64,000 bases of DNA from Agroathelia rolfsii (Eukaryota; Basidiomycota; Agaricomycetes; Amylocorticiales; Amylocorticiaceae): the NCBI GenBank assembly GCA_018343915.1, contig JABRWF010000004.1:62001-126000 (forward strand), read 5' to 3'. The notes under the pieces were generated by a model that was given only the letters and a program-made list of their open reading frames with translations, searched no databases and was not told where the DNA came from. The translations under genes and the position numbers were made by a program. The first letter of the stretch is position 1, and each line of letters starts with the position of its first letter. Below, one piece after another: positions 1 to 9,928 of this stretch.

Positions 1-280
1 ATGAAACAATTGGGTGCTCTGGATCGAATTGATATAGAGGTTGAAAGGCAACAAGATCTGACAATAGAGGTGTTGCGACTAGCTATACAATATTTGGGAC
101 TCAGCCGGGAACGCAGGTAAATGAATTCAGGCCACGCACGCCTTGGAGAACGGAATTCATAAAACACGTATTGCCGTGATTGATCAGGCCCGGAGGCAGA
201 AGAGCATCCTTTTCCTCTTCCTCACGTCGCTTGCGAGCCCAGTAAAGCTCCTGAGGAGTAGGGGTCTTCTGTTTTCCCAT
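1..280 (-). CDS. Ubiquitin carboxyl-terminal hydrolase (USP family), 5' part, cut by the window edge
   Basis: This is the N-terminal part of a cysteine deubiquitinase that removes ubiquitin from proteins. The exon at 140-280 reads from ATG at 280 into a basic/acidic stretch (ELYWARKRREEEEKD), then the USP Cys box GLINHGNTCFMNSVLQG with the catalytic Cys. An intron at 83-139 (gtgcgt...tatag, 57 nt) joins in phase to the exon at 1-82, which gives LVATPLLSDLVAFQPLYQFD, the usual sequence after the Cys box. The rest, including the His box, lies outside the window. The start is uncertain. The reading frame stays open upstream to a pyrimidine-rich acceptor near 332, so an earlier exon is likely; Ubp1/USP16-like enzymes often carry an N-terminal membrane segment there. 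The USP assignment is firm; the subfamily is not. Confidence 0.8.
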
Positions 281-900
281 TATGTGTGGCAGAGGTATAC
301 GAGAATGATACAAGGAGTTGGGACCGACGATCTAAGATGAGAAGATCAAGAGCTGAGAGACGAGTGCCAGCGTTGGATTTAATATGGCTGTAAGAAGGCT
401 GTTTGGCACTATTACATCCAAGGTATTTGTAAGGGCTGTGCTCTGATGTGAGGGTGGTGAGGAGTAGGTAGGGTGTCGAGCGGGACGAGCTGTTGAACGG
501 GGTCAGCGCACTGAAGGGACTCTGAACCCCGCCCACGTCCGTTGTCCGACACGGCGTCCGGATCAGTTGCGCCGGTCACTGCAGTCGCCCTATAAATCTT
601 CCGGTTACAATACCCACGATTATTTGATGTATATAAATACCAGCATGAGAGACAATAGCGCAACCCTTTGTTCATAATATAAAGCCAAATGTTACTGACT
701 GACGAATGATGTAATTACAATTTAATTTATGGTTAAACACACGAGCTCGACTTGAACCGGCGGCAATTATTCGCAATCTGAGGAGTATGTTTTTTGGAAT
801 GTTTATCCGTACTGGGTGTTGCTACATTGTTGAAACTAGCTCAGGAGGAGCCTTAACCAAGCTATTAGGACACAGAGAAGCGATGATTGCCAAAGCATAT
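281..900. other. Intergenic / 5' region of the USP gene
   Basis: This stretch lies between the USP gene on its right-hand (5') side and the 3' end of CIA1. It may hold an unresolved 5' exon of the USP gene: an acceptor-like ttctcatcttag on the minus strand ends at about 332. I see no other supported gene. Confidence 0.4.
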
Positions 901-2300
901 CTACATTGCGGAAATGCGCCATGTACGAACCACGCCGTCATCACCAGCGGAGGCTAGCAAGTCTTCGAATCCGGTTCGAGGACACCATGCTATTGAGTTG
1001 ACGTCGTGAACTCCGTGGGCAGCGTCACGGTAAGAAATAAGCTTCGTGTTCAAAGACCCTGGTTCATCCTGTATAGTTCTTGTAAAAAATGTGAAATTTA
1101 ATGTTTTAGATTCCAAAAGACTCCACCTCTTTTACTTCCCATACGTTTATTCTTCCATCGCTACCTGCACTGGCCAGCCATCCAAGACCAACTTGGCCTC
1201 TACCCCAGCTAATACTATAGACGCTTCGTGAATGCACTTGCAAGATAGAAATGCACTCCCATTTGTCCCCCCTTATCCCGGAAGTCGGCCGCCAAATTCT
1301 GACAGACCTATCGTCGGAGCAGCTTGCAAGAAGGCTCCCATCAGGCGACCATGCAAGGGCCCACACAGTAGAAGTATGACCACTCAATGTTGCGAAACAG
1401 TACCAGTCGTCTGACGGGTCGTCGACGTAAAGCTTGATGGTATCATCATATGACGCAGATGCAAGAATCTGCACTGTGGGCCGTGAGCCGCAGGTTTCAA
1501 GAATTCCAAGCATTGTTTACCTCTTCAACGGGATGCCAGACTACGCTTTTCACGTCCTGAGTGTGCTCCATCATAACGGCCAGGCACTCGAAGTCGGAAT
1601 CAGGATGAACTGATGGGTATGAGATCATTTCAAAGAAACATGGCAATAAATAGCTAACCTTCCCATACCCAGACGGTTTTGTCGCGGCTGCAGCTAGCGA
1701 GCAAAGTACCAGAGGCGCTATAACTAACACTTTTGCATTCAGTCTCGTGACCCTCCAGCAAGCCTGTACATTCCCATTCCCTGGCTGCGTCTAGGTCGTC
1801 CTCGCTAGGCTCCTGTTCCCAAATTCCAACATTGGAATCAAATGATGCAGTAGCCAGCGTCAGGCCGGAGGGTGCCCATGCTATGGCTCGAACTGTCTTT
1901 GCGTGTCCAGTGTCTATGGTGGATATGTGCTCGAACGTGAAGGATGGATAAGAGCACGACCCATGTTGATGCCTATCTACAGTAGATGATTCCGAACGAG
2001 AGTAAGAGTACATTTTAATCGACTTGTCTGCCGAACAAGATGCAAGCAACGGGCGAGTGGGATTCCAAGCGAGATGCCAGGCACGCTCTTTGTGGCCTAT
2101 TAATCAATGAATGTTTACAATGATTATCTTACTAGTAGGCATAACAAATATTTGAAACCAAGAAGAGAGTTGTCTTGCCTGATAACTCTGCGAGTGGAAC
2201 TAGTTTGTATGTCTGATCCATTGATTTGCTTCAAGATTTTGTTGTCGTTATTGCAACTTTTGTGGTGGAACAAACCGATTGAGATTGTAGGCTGTACCAT
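901..2300 (-). CDS. CIA1: Cytosolic iron-sulfur protein assembly protein Cia1 (CIAO1), WD40 propeller
   Basis: Cia1 is the WD40 docking subunit of the CIA targeting complex, which delivers Fe-S clusters to cytosolic and nuclear apoproteins. Exons, read on the minus strand: 2159-2300, 1659-2096, 1521-1609, 1127-1468, 901-1068. The phases close exactly (392 aa). Seven WD-type blades are visible, for example GHKERAWHLAWNP, GHAKTVRAIAWAPSG, GHETECKSVSYSASG, HTQDVKSVVWHP, GHTSTVWALAWSPDG, HSRSVYSISW and GVHDVNSIAWCP. WERD/RIWRP-type blade ends and IKLY are present. The order and spacing fit CIAO1 rather than a generic WD protein. The first exon is the weak point: it would add about 47 poorly conserved residues before the first blade. 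A larger intron from about 2275 to 2097 would give a shorter N-terminus (MVQPTISIGHKERAW) in the same phase. Confidence 0.88.
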
Positions 2301-3979
2301 ATCCGGTAGTCTTCGTGGCTGTGTAGGCAGCACAACAGTCACGTGCCCGCACCAGCGCCGCTAGCGTCCGCCACTGACACCCACGCGCCCACAAATCTCC
2401 ACGTCTGTCAAGCAAAGCACGTCTTGTATTCGAACTGGAGAGAAACTACAAGCGTATATTGCTTATTACAGTGATTGGTCGCCAGCTTTTACTCTTACTC
2501 TTATGAGTCACATTATATAATGACGGAGTATCGCTGCAAAAAATGGTTGTTTTGACCGTTGTCGTCCGAATTAGTGTTCCTTTATCGACAAGAGACAGCT
2601 ACTGGTAGCCGGGATTACATGTATTAGCTATAAAACTTTTAGCCATCTGCCCTTCCTCCAGTTTCAATGGCTTAAACCTCCCGTCAATTGCAGCCTTATC
2701 TTATCCCTCGGGCTTGTGGGCATTCGGTGCTTTACAGTCCCCAGGTTCAGGTTGCTAAAAATCATTAACATTTACTGGTGCCACTAGTGCATCTACTTCA
2801 TCATTACTATTACGATTAAAGCATAAGATTTCTCGAATCACGGAAGAAGGGGGATTTCCGGGGGTATGCTCATCAATTGAAACCTGAGGCCCGGGCCTGA
2901 CAGAGGACTTAACTCAAATTCAGTTGGATGCAGTTCCGGTATTCAATTACTAGCTTAAATTATACCGGATGTACTAGCATACACTCTGGGGTTTTCAAAA
3001 GAAAAATATCGTTTTTACCGATCTCTGGACAAACCCCTCTACTTTGGATAAAGGATTCGGTAAAAAGGTCTGATCACGTGACCTACTTATCTGCCAAAAT
3101 ATAATCACGTGATGCTCGCTTTTAGCGATCCTTTTACTCAAAGTAAGGTGGTTGGTAGAAGTATTGGTAGAAATGGGGCTTTTCCCTGGAAAACTCCGAA
3201 GTGATAGTTAGCTTGAATATTGGGGCTGGGTTTTTCCCTTAAAACTCTCCTTACACGAACAATTGCCAACCTGAAATTGAGATGCTGATTAGCATACCTC
3301 TCCGTCAGCTTCTCGTTAGCAACTAATTATTATACACTGGCAGTTAAAGTTGCGGTTGCGAATCAGACCCCGGGGTCCTGACAAATGTACTAACACTATA
3401 TATCTTTCTTTCTTTATTATTGTTATTATTACTATTCCTTTATCAGTGATAGTAACTCTTAACTCAGCTTTCTTGGATATAAATATGTCATTGCTGTCTA
3501 AAATGCATCAATGCTCAAATACGTTTATAGGCAAGCCATCTGCCCCTCAAGTTTATCCATCCAAGTTATGATAGTTTTCAGTTGATGATACACAACTTTG
3601 TCAACTTCGAGTTAAATATCTCAGGCTTACGATTGCTGATAGTGGGCTCGAGCCTGAGAATGGCATTTTGGCGTTATTGCAATAAGGCTTATCGGAATCC
3701 TATATGTGTATATAAACTTGCCGCATGCTCAGGCTTTCAAATGCCAAAAGCACGTTTGTATGATCACACACGTCTTTAAATTCTCAAGAGACGGTCGCTA
3801 TAGCTATTTCAAGTTTGTCGATGTGACATACCGCCGCAATGGCCTTCGAACCCGTCACAAACTTCGATGCCATGACTCAGATTTTGGATGACTCCGAGTC
3901 GATATCCCAATAGGTTACTCAATACTTAATCAAAATTTACCCAATACCTCCCACCACGAAGGTGCATTGCTCCTGTAAG
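2301..3979. other. Gene-free region between CIA1 and HIS5
   Basis: About 1.7 kb without a supportable gene; the open frames are short and lack family features. It contains a dispersed repeat at about 3009-3195, listed separately, and AT-rich sequence around 3400-3450. It may be an accumulation of degenerate mobile sequence. CIA1 and HIS5 diverge from it, so both promoters lie here. Confidence 0.5.
3009..3195. repeat. Dispersed repeat, copy 1, with internal inverted repeats
   Basis: This segment is clearly similar to 17914-18115. Both copies carry gtttttacc, then an inverted pair: tactttggataaaggat at 3040-3056 against atccttttactcaaagta at about 3128-3145, which is nearly its reverse complement. 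Between the arms are two E-box-like palindromes (tcacgtga). After the right arm both copies continue with aggtggttggtagaagtatt and a ggggcttttccctgg block. A shorter pair, tttttaccg and cggtaaaaa, sits at 3012-3020 and 3058-3066. No target-site duplication is evident. It could be a MITE/foldback element or a fragment of an LTR. Confidence 0.7.
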
Positions 3980-5282
3980 ATGCCCATCAACGGTCTTCAA
4001 TCCATCCCTCCGCAGTATCCTGCCCACTTCGACATTGAAAGGGTTATCAGGCCCAATATTCTTGCACTCCTACCATACCGCTGCGCTCGAGATGACTACA
4101 AGGATGGTGTTCTTCTAGATGCCAACGAAAATGCAATGGGGCACTCCATATCACCATCCGGCAACTCCGCTACTTCTGATTTGGATCTCGCCATCCAGGG
4201 GGAACTCCATAGATATCCTGACCCCTCCCATGACACACTCAAGTCCCTCATCGCCACTTATCGTGGTCTACCATCAGATCCATCACAAGTGTTTCTTGGA
4301 GTAGGATCTGACGAGGTCATTGATTTGCTCATGCGTATATGCGTAAAACCTGGTGGCCACGAGAAAATATTAGTCACACCACCCACATATGGCATGTACT
4401 CCGTTTGCGCGCAGGTGAATGACATTGGCATTGTGAAAGTGGATTTGAATTTGAGTGGTGAGAACGGAGAGGGCGGGCAATCTGGACGGTTTGCCTTACA
4501 GATTGATGAGGTTTGTGGGCTGTTTAGATGTAATTGCAATATTGACACTGATTACATTGTAGATTAAAAAAGCCATCATCGAAAATCCTTCAATCAAACT
4601 AATCTTCCTTTGCTCTCCTGGCAACCCCACGGGAACACTCATTCCGCTATCGCTCATTCGTTCCATTCTCGAATTCTCCGCATTCACTGGTCTTGTTGTC
4701 GTCGATGAAGCTTACATTGACTTTACACCCGAAGGCACTGAAGCTGCTTCAGCGGTGCCATTGATCAAAAAATATTCGAACCTGGTCGTTATGCAGACCC
4801 TGAGCAAATCATTCGGATTAGCAGGAATCCGTCTGGGTATTGCTTTTGCTCAAGCCCCTCTCATCCGCGTTCTCTCCAATACCAAAGCTCCATACAACAT
4901 TTCCACACCTACCGCACTCCTCGCACTGCGAGCCTTTCAACCATCGTCCATTGAAATTTTTCGCAAGAACATCGCTGAACTTGCTATTGCACGTACCCTG
5001 CTCGTTGATGGCTTCGCTCAGCTGCCTGATCTCGGGACACCGATTGGATCTGGAGATGCAAATTTCATTCTTGTTCCCGTTTTGGATCGCCAAACAAAGA
5101 CCCGACCGGACAACCAGCGTGCACAGACGATCTATAAAGAAATGGCCGAAAATCGGGGTGTGGTCGTTAGGTATCGCGGTAATGAAAAGGGATGCGAGGG
5201 CTGCTTAAGAGTGACTGTGGGCACCCGCGATGAGGTAACAACTGTCTTAAAGACGCTGGCAGTCCTATTCGAACAGATATGA
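3980..5282 (+). CDS. HIS5: Histidinol-phosphate aminotransferase
   Basis: This PLP-dependent class-II aminotransferase converts imidazole-acetol phosphate and glutamate to histidinol phosphate in histidine biosynthesis; it is cytosolic. There are two exons, 3980-4510 and 4563-5282, with a 52-nt intron (gtttgt...ttgtag) in phase 0, giving 416 aa. Visible features: N-terminal IRPNILALLPYRCARDDY; LDANENAMG; the nucleotide-binding LGVGSDEVIDLLMR; TPPTYGMYS; SPGNPTGT; VVDEAYIDF; and the PLP-lysine motif TLSKSFGLAGIRLG (Lys of SKSF), followed by APYNISTPTA. The length matches fungal His5. The start ATG at 3980 is the first in frame. The 3' end faces the Bin3-type gene, with only 55 nt between the stop codons. 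Confidence 0.95.
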
Positions 5283-5337
5283 TTGAATGTATAGAGGATA
5301 TATTGTGGACAGATATGTAATACTTTGGGTGTATTTA

Positions 5338-6494
5338 TTATAACTTTTGGTAAACATGAACTGGCCTTTTGAATCCTGGGCATTCACAAACTTTTGAGTA
5401 AGCTCAAGACACTGAATATCAGACAAAGGTGCTGTACCTCCCTCTCCCGTGCTTTCATAATGGCGCACTGGATTGAAACCAATCGATGCTAGGACATCAT
5501 CAAAGCCTTCAGGACGAAGTTTCAAAGACTTGGCATTCTCTTTGAGCCGCTACAAGGACAGGTAATAATGAGTAAGAGCAAGAACAGAGTAGTAGTGTGA
5601 GAGGTCAAAGCAAGTAATGTTCACCTGACTCATACGCTTAGCTTTTGCGTAGCTTTCCCATGTCTGAGGTTCCAGTATAAATTTTCCACCAGGTCGGAGA
5701 ACAGAATATACTCGATTGAAGAACTTGTGTATGGCAGCATCTCCTCCGTTGAGATGTATCCACTTAGTAATAGAAAACCTGTTTTGAGGAAAATGTAAGA
5801 TTGTTCAAGTAATCGCAATCCAGTGCGTACGCACGCTACCACAATGTCATATCCAGAAGAATCTCCCGGAATCCCGTCATTCACCCAGTCAGCGGTGTAA
5901 AAGGCTGTATTAGACGGAAACAACGACCTGGAAGTGTCATCATTTGCAATGGGTACAGGGAGCGGACCAAACATATGTTCTGCCGAAAGTGGAAAATAGC
6001 CAGATATCATCTCATGATACGAGGTCTGCCCTGCTTGATCTTTAGACTCTGTCTTACGTCTCTTTGTATTAGGGTGCTCATTAAAATCGCCGAATTCAGA
6101 GCGTGGCGCTTGTCTGCTCCAAACGCTTCTTCTGTACTTCCACGCTGCACGAATTAAAGAGTCATCAATATCAACACCGACGACCTTTCCCGCGTGCCAA
6201 GATTGTCCTGAGAATTACTATAAATCAGGATGAGGGAACAACATGATCGGGATTCATTGCACATGCCAATCTCACAAGTGACAGAGCCCTCATTACAGCC
6301 AACGTCCAGTACAGAACGGCCAGCAAACGTATCCTCTTCCAAAAGTGCCAGGCGAGGGTCATGAGCGGCTGGTCGTTTTGTGTAGTAGCTAAGGATCAGC
6401 TCAATGGATTGAATCAGGATCCTATAATTATCAACTTAAATAAGGAATACCCGTGATAATTCCCATGAACGGGAACACCGAATTCAAGAGACAT
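5338..6494 (-). CDS. Bin3-type RNA methyltransferase (MePCE/BCDIN3 family)
   Basis: This is a SAM-dependent methyltransferase of the Bicoid-interacting-3 family, whose known members methylate the gamma- or 5'-phosphate of small RNAs such as 7SK, U6 or tRNA. Six exons: 6451-6494, 6267-6388, 5835-6207, 5625-5778, 5438-5549, 5338-5375, with all phases closing (280 aa). Motifs: [15 protein letters not shown] at the start, SAM motif [47 protein letters not shown], the Bin3 signature [18 protein letters not shown], and the ending [13 protein letters not shown]. The intron at 6208-6266 appears to start with GC (gcatgt) instead of GT, because no GT donor keeps the frame. The RNA substrate cannot be told from sequence. 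Confidence 0.88.
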
Positions 6495-6814
6495 AGGATT
6501 TTAAACGGTTGAATCCTATTAGCAGGGTTAAGGCCGAAAGCCACAATACGTAGAGCTAGCACCGAGCTTCCAGTTCGTACACAGCCAGGATATTGTCTAC
6601 TAGCGAGTATTACGCGTTGCCTCAGCTGTACTCAAATCGCAGTTCGAGTCGTTGCAGAAGAGTCGCTCAGGCTAGCCTGAGTATAGACCGGAAGCAACAA
6701 TGCCATAATATGCATGATGATGTAAGTAGGTACCAAATATTCTATTAGTACGAACTCAAATGTACTAGTAACATTGCCACTTCCGAGTCCTTCCAGGTCA
6801 ACACGCTGGTAGCA
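6495..6814. other. Divergent intergenic region
   Basis: 320 bp between the start codons of the Bin3-type methyltransferase (minus) and SWC5 (plus), so it should hold both promoters. I see no gene and no clear repeat in it. Confidence 0.4.
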
Positions 6815-7741
6815 ATGTTCTCACGCACAACCTCTGACTCTGAAGACGATGAAGATTATGTTCCTCATGCTGAGGATCGAGATGGTGCGTATAATCATCG
6901 TTCTCGGAATGTATGCGCCAATCCGATTTCGTCTCAGCCATCAATCCTATTACACAGGGTCCGATTCTGTCTCTTCTCAGGATGGTCCTGAGAACAAGCG
7001 TGCTCGGTTGGATAATTTGTTGAATGCTTCTGCCGATGGCGACCATAACACTCAAAGAAGGAGGTAAGTGACCACTAAATTGGGGATACCGCCTCTATGG
7101 AATCGTTCAACAAGTTGCACAGAACGCGAGAAGCACTTTGGAAAGACTTTCAAGAGAGTGCAACAGCACCTGCTTCATCTAGTAAAACCGTTTCAAACAA
7201 AATGATAGACATCCAAAAAACATTCATATTCGCAGGCGAAGAAATAACGTAAGTCCATCATTTTTCAGCATTGGCTTGGAGTCTTATGTCGATAGACACC
7301 AGAGAAGTTGTCGCAGTGCCCGAGAATTCTGCTGACGCAAAAAAGTGGCCACTTGCTGTTATTGACCAAAGTGACCTTCCATCCATCATGAAGCGGCCCG
7401 ACGTCGCTGAAGGCCCGTCGAAGCCCGGACCCTCAGTGACACCTTCGAGTACCCGGACAACCTTAAATTCGATATCGAGGAAACCTGGGCCGCGGAAACC
7501 CAAAACGGATCTGAATATCATGCCGAGTACATCAAAAGCAAAAAATATTTCCACTTTGGAGAAGAGTGCTATGGATTGGAAAGCATATGTGGACAAAGGC
7601 GACGGTCAAAATATCAAAAATGAGCTGGATGCAAATCGCCGTGGAGGTGGTTACTTGGAGAAGATGGAATTTCTACATCGAGTTGACGATGCTAAAGCGA
7701 AAAAACTAGAAGAGAGCAAACCTGGGAAACGGAGGCGTTAG
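6815..7741 (+). CDS. SWC5: SWR1-complex protein 5 (BCNT/CFDP1 domain)
   Basis: Swc5 is a subunit of the SWR1 remodeller, which exchanges H2A for H2A.Z in nucleosomes; it is nuclear. Four exons: 6815-6884, 6958-7063, 7123-7248, 7303-7741, with phases closing (246 aa). The N-terminus is acidic (SDSEDDEDYVP), as in family members, where it contacts H2A-H2B. The middle has TREALWKDFQ and FAGEEITEVVAVPENS followed by AKKWPL. The C-terminal BCNT-C domain is clear: ISTLEKSAMDWKAYVD, then GGGYLEKMEFLHRVD. The last acceptor (ccag at 7302) was chosen because it alone keeps frame and family sequence. The gene converges on SEC65, 179 bp away. Confidence 0.9.
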
Positions 7742-7920
7742 TTTAAATGTGGATAGTACTAAAGGTAACGTTCCAGGATTCTCAAAAATAATCAACTACT
7801 GGTAGGTCTTACAAGCTAATGGTTATCAATAGAAATGCATTCGAAATACATGTTACATCAAAGAGAACCAAATGAAAAATAATGAGCATTACAACAGCAT
7901 AACTTCCCCGATCTCATCTG

Positions 7921-8894
7921 CTAGCCTCTCACTCGAACTACCTTTCTCTTACCCTTCATTGCACCACCCGAGCCAGCTGTAGGTGATGCAAGGGGATCAG
8001 ACGACTGTGCGTTCATTCCAGCTTTGACTGTGTCTATCAAAAGGCCTGTGACAAGAGCTGGCGAGTACGCAGATATCCGCGATGCCATAGGAGGAAGTGG
8101 CGTTGGTGGTATTGGCAATTGCGACTTGTGCTTGGAAGCCGGCAGAGTGGATTTAGAAGGTGTTTTCGACTTATTGCTTATTTCCTTGCCTTTCGCGCTT
8201 GGCTGGGACGGTTCTGAGATCACTTCAACCTCTGTCTTGTAGGGAGGACGAGGGATATTGTCCGGATGTGTTCGTTGTAGCGCCAAAGCAATCGTCTCGA
8301 GTAATTGTTTTTCTGCGTGGTGTGAGATTGAACCAGATCAGGTGAAGACTGAAGACAAGCTATTACATACTCGTCTTGATTTGTGGATTCACCAGTCCAC
8401 CGTCCTTCTTCCACAGGACACGAACCCTTCCAGGATTTTCCCAATCTCGAGGATGAGACTTATTGACCTCGTGAAGAGTTCCCAAGCCCAGGCGCGCGGC
8501 GGCATCAGCAATGTCTTTGGACAACGGCCACCACACAGACTTCTCTCGTGAAATACGACGTAATCCACTCCCATAGGGTCGCTTGGCATCAATATAGATA
8601 GGATAGATACACGTCCATCTGTAGATCAATTAGCATAGCCAGGTAGACGATCAGCAATACAACCAACGTCTTATATGGTGTAATATCTGTAACAGTGTTG
8701 CCGGGGGCTTGATCTGAAGTTTTCAATGATGAAGATTGGAGATGATATGATGGTTGTCTTGGTTGGGTAGGCGCAGATGAACCAGCTCCGTCGATTTCCT
8801 CGAGAACATGGCCCCTGCCAGTATCACCTAGAGTGGGGAGTGGGAGGTCTGTATCGTCATCGAATTCTTCAATCACAGCAGTGCGACGCGACAT
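7921..8894 (-). CDS. SEC65: Signal recognition particle 19 kDa subunit (SRP19/Sec65)
   Basis: SRP19 binds SRP RNA helices 6 and 8 and enables SRP54 loading during co-translational targeting to the ER. Three exons: 8668-8894, 8371-8618, 7921-8312, with phases closing (288 aa). After a 75-residue disordered, acidic N-terminus the SRP19 fold is visible: WTCIYPIYIDAKRPYGSGLR, RRISREKSVWWPLSKDIADA, LGLGTLHEVNKSHPRDW, NPGRVRVLWKKDG and KKQLLETIALAL. A basic Ser/Pro/Lys-rich tail ends in GAMKGKRKVVRVRG, the usual lysine-rich end. It is longer than human SRP19 (144 aa), as fungal Sec65 proteins usually are (yeast Sec65 is 273 aa). Confidence 0.93.
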
Positions 8895-9104
8895 GATGAA
8901 GAAGGGTGCTCGAGGTGAGTTGACCTAGAATCGAATGGAGAAGTGAGGCAATGCCTGTGAGTGTATGGATGTGCAATGACAAGGGTATTCAGTTAGAGAC
9001 GCGGAGTCTCAACCTATTGCACTTGGTCTACTACCTGGAGCTTGAAGCCTTTGGATTACATATCTTTCTAATACTCTTTCGCTACAAAAGCTCGCTGTGA
9101 GCAT

Positions 9105-9683
9105 ATGACCGGCACATCTCTCTTGGTCTTGTCAGACTCGTGCTTAGCATATTGATCGGATGCATGCTCATGAAGGAGTTTTAGTACGACATTCTCTTTA
9201 ATCCTGCTCTCCTTCGTTACCGCTCAGCCTGGACCATCTGTGCACCATATTGTCTGTCGGCCCTTTGGTCCCTGTTCCCCATGCCCTGAAGATGCTGTAC
9301 GCATACCATAAACTTATTTTTTTGCCTCGACCAATTCTCATATCCTATGAAAGCTGCTCGAACCATTCTGTCAGCCCTTCGGGAATCGCCGACTCGTCCA
9401 TTGTACATCCTTGAACGTCACATCGACTACAAATTATATCTCTGGTGATGCTGAACAGACCAATGACCAACCTGATCCTCAGGGTGAGACACCAGCGTGG
9501 GAGGCTTGCGGTAGGATAGTCGATACAGAACGTGCAGACTTTTGGGAATTCCTAGTTAGTAACCTATTGCTTGGTGCAGTGGCTTGCACAATTGTGTATA
9601 TCCGGGAAAGAAGGTTAGAAGCTTCCCGCGCAAGGACGCTCGCGGCACGAATTGGCTTTGTCAACACGAGTAGTGTACGCTGA
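9105..9683 (+). CDS. Small single-pass membrane protein with cysteine-rich ectodomain (uncharacterised)
   Basis: The function is unknown. Three exons, 9105-9130, 9185-9296 and 9354-9683, join in phase to give 155 aa. The N-terminus is a signal peptide (MTGTSLLVF then TTFSLILLSFVTAQ). The ectodomain has regularly spaced Cys: CRPFGPCSPCPEDALLEPFC, then PFGNRRLVHC, then an Asn/Thr stretch with possible N-glycosylation sites (NVTS), then GETPAWEACGRIVDTERADFWEF. A membrane segment (LVSNLLLGAVACTIVYI) is followed by a basic tail (RERRLEASRARTLAARIG). This predicts a type I protein with a short cytosolic tail. The pattern resembles small basidiomycete membrane proteins that I know only as hypothetical proteins. 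The first intron is the least certain join, but it is the only one found that supplies an ATG and signal peptide. Confidence 0.72.
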
Positions 9684-9928
9684 ATCTAATGTAGACAATA
9701 ACTGGGTTTTGTGCTATCCAATCCATTAAGTTGGGACTACGAATCATGTCGGTTGGGTAGCACGCCCGTGATTTCTCCAATGCTCAAAGTGGTATTTAAA
9801 TTAGCAGTCAAACAATAAATATAAATATTAATGAATGTGCATATCTTACAAAAGGGGCAAAAAAAGCGTTAATACACTTGCTATCGCATCATTAGAATTT
9901 AACATTAGTCCAAGTAATCTATATATCT

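Noticed and set aside
2107..2364. Plus-strand open frame over the CIA1 first exon
   Set aside because: It overlaps the CIA1 5' region, has no domain features and uses codons unlike neighbouring genes; a shadow of the minus-strand gene.
3350..3779. Short plus-strand open frames in the CIA1-HIS5 gap
   Set aside because: They are short and AT-driven, have no recognisable motif and lie beside a repeat; no evidence of coding.
6630..6660. T-arm-like gcagttcgagtcgttgc as a possible tRNA
   Set aside because: No matching acceptor, D- or anticodon arms could be paired around it.
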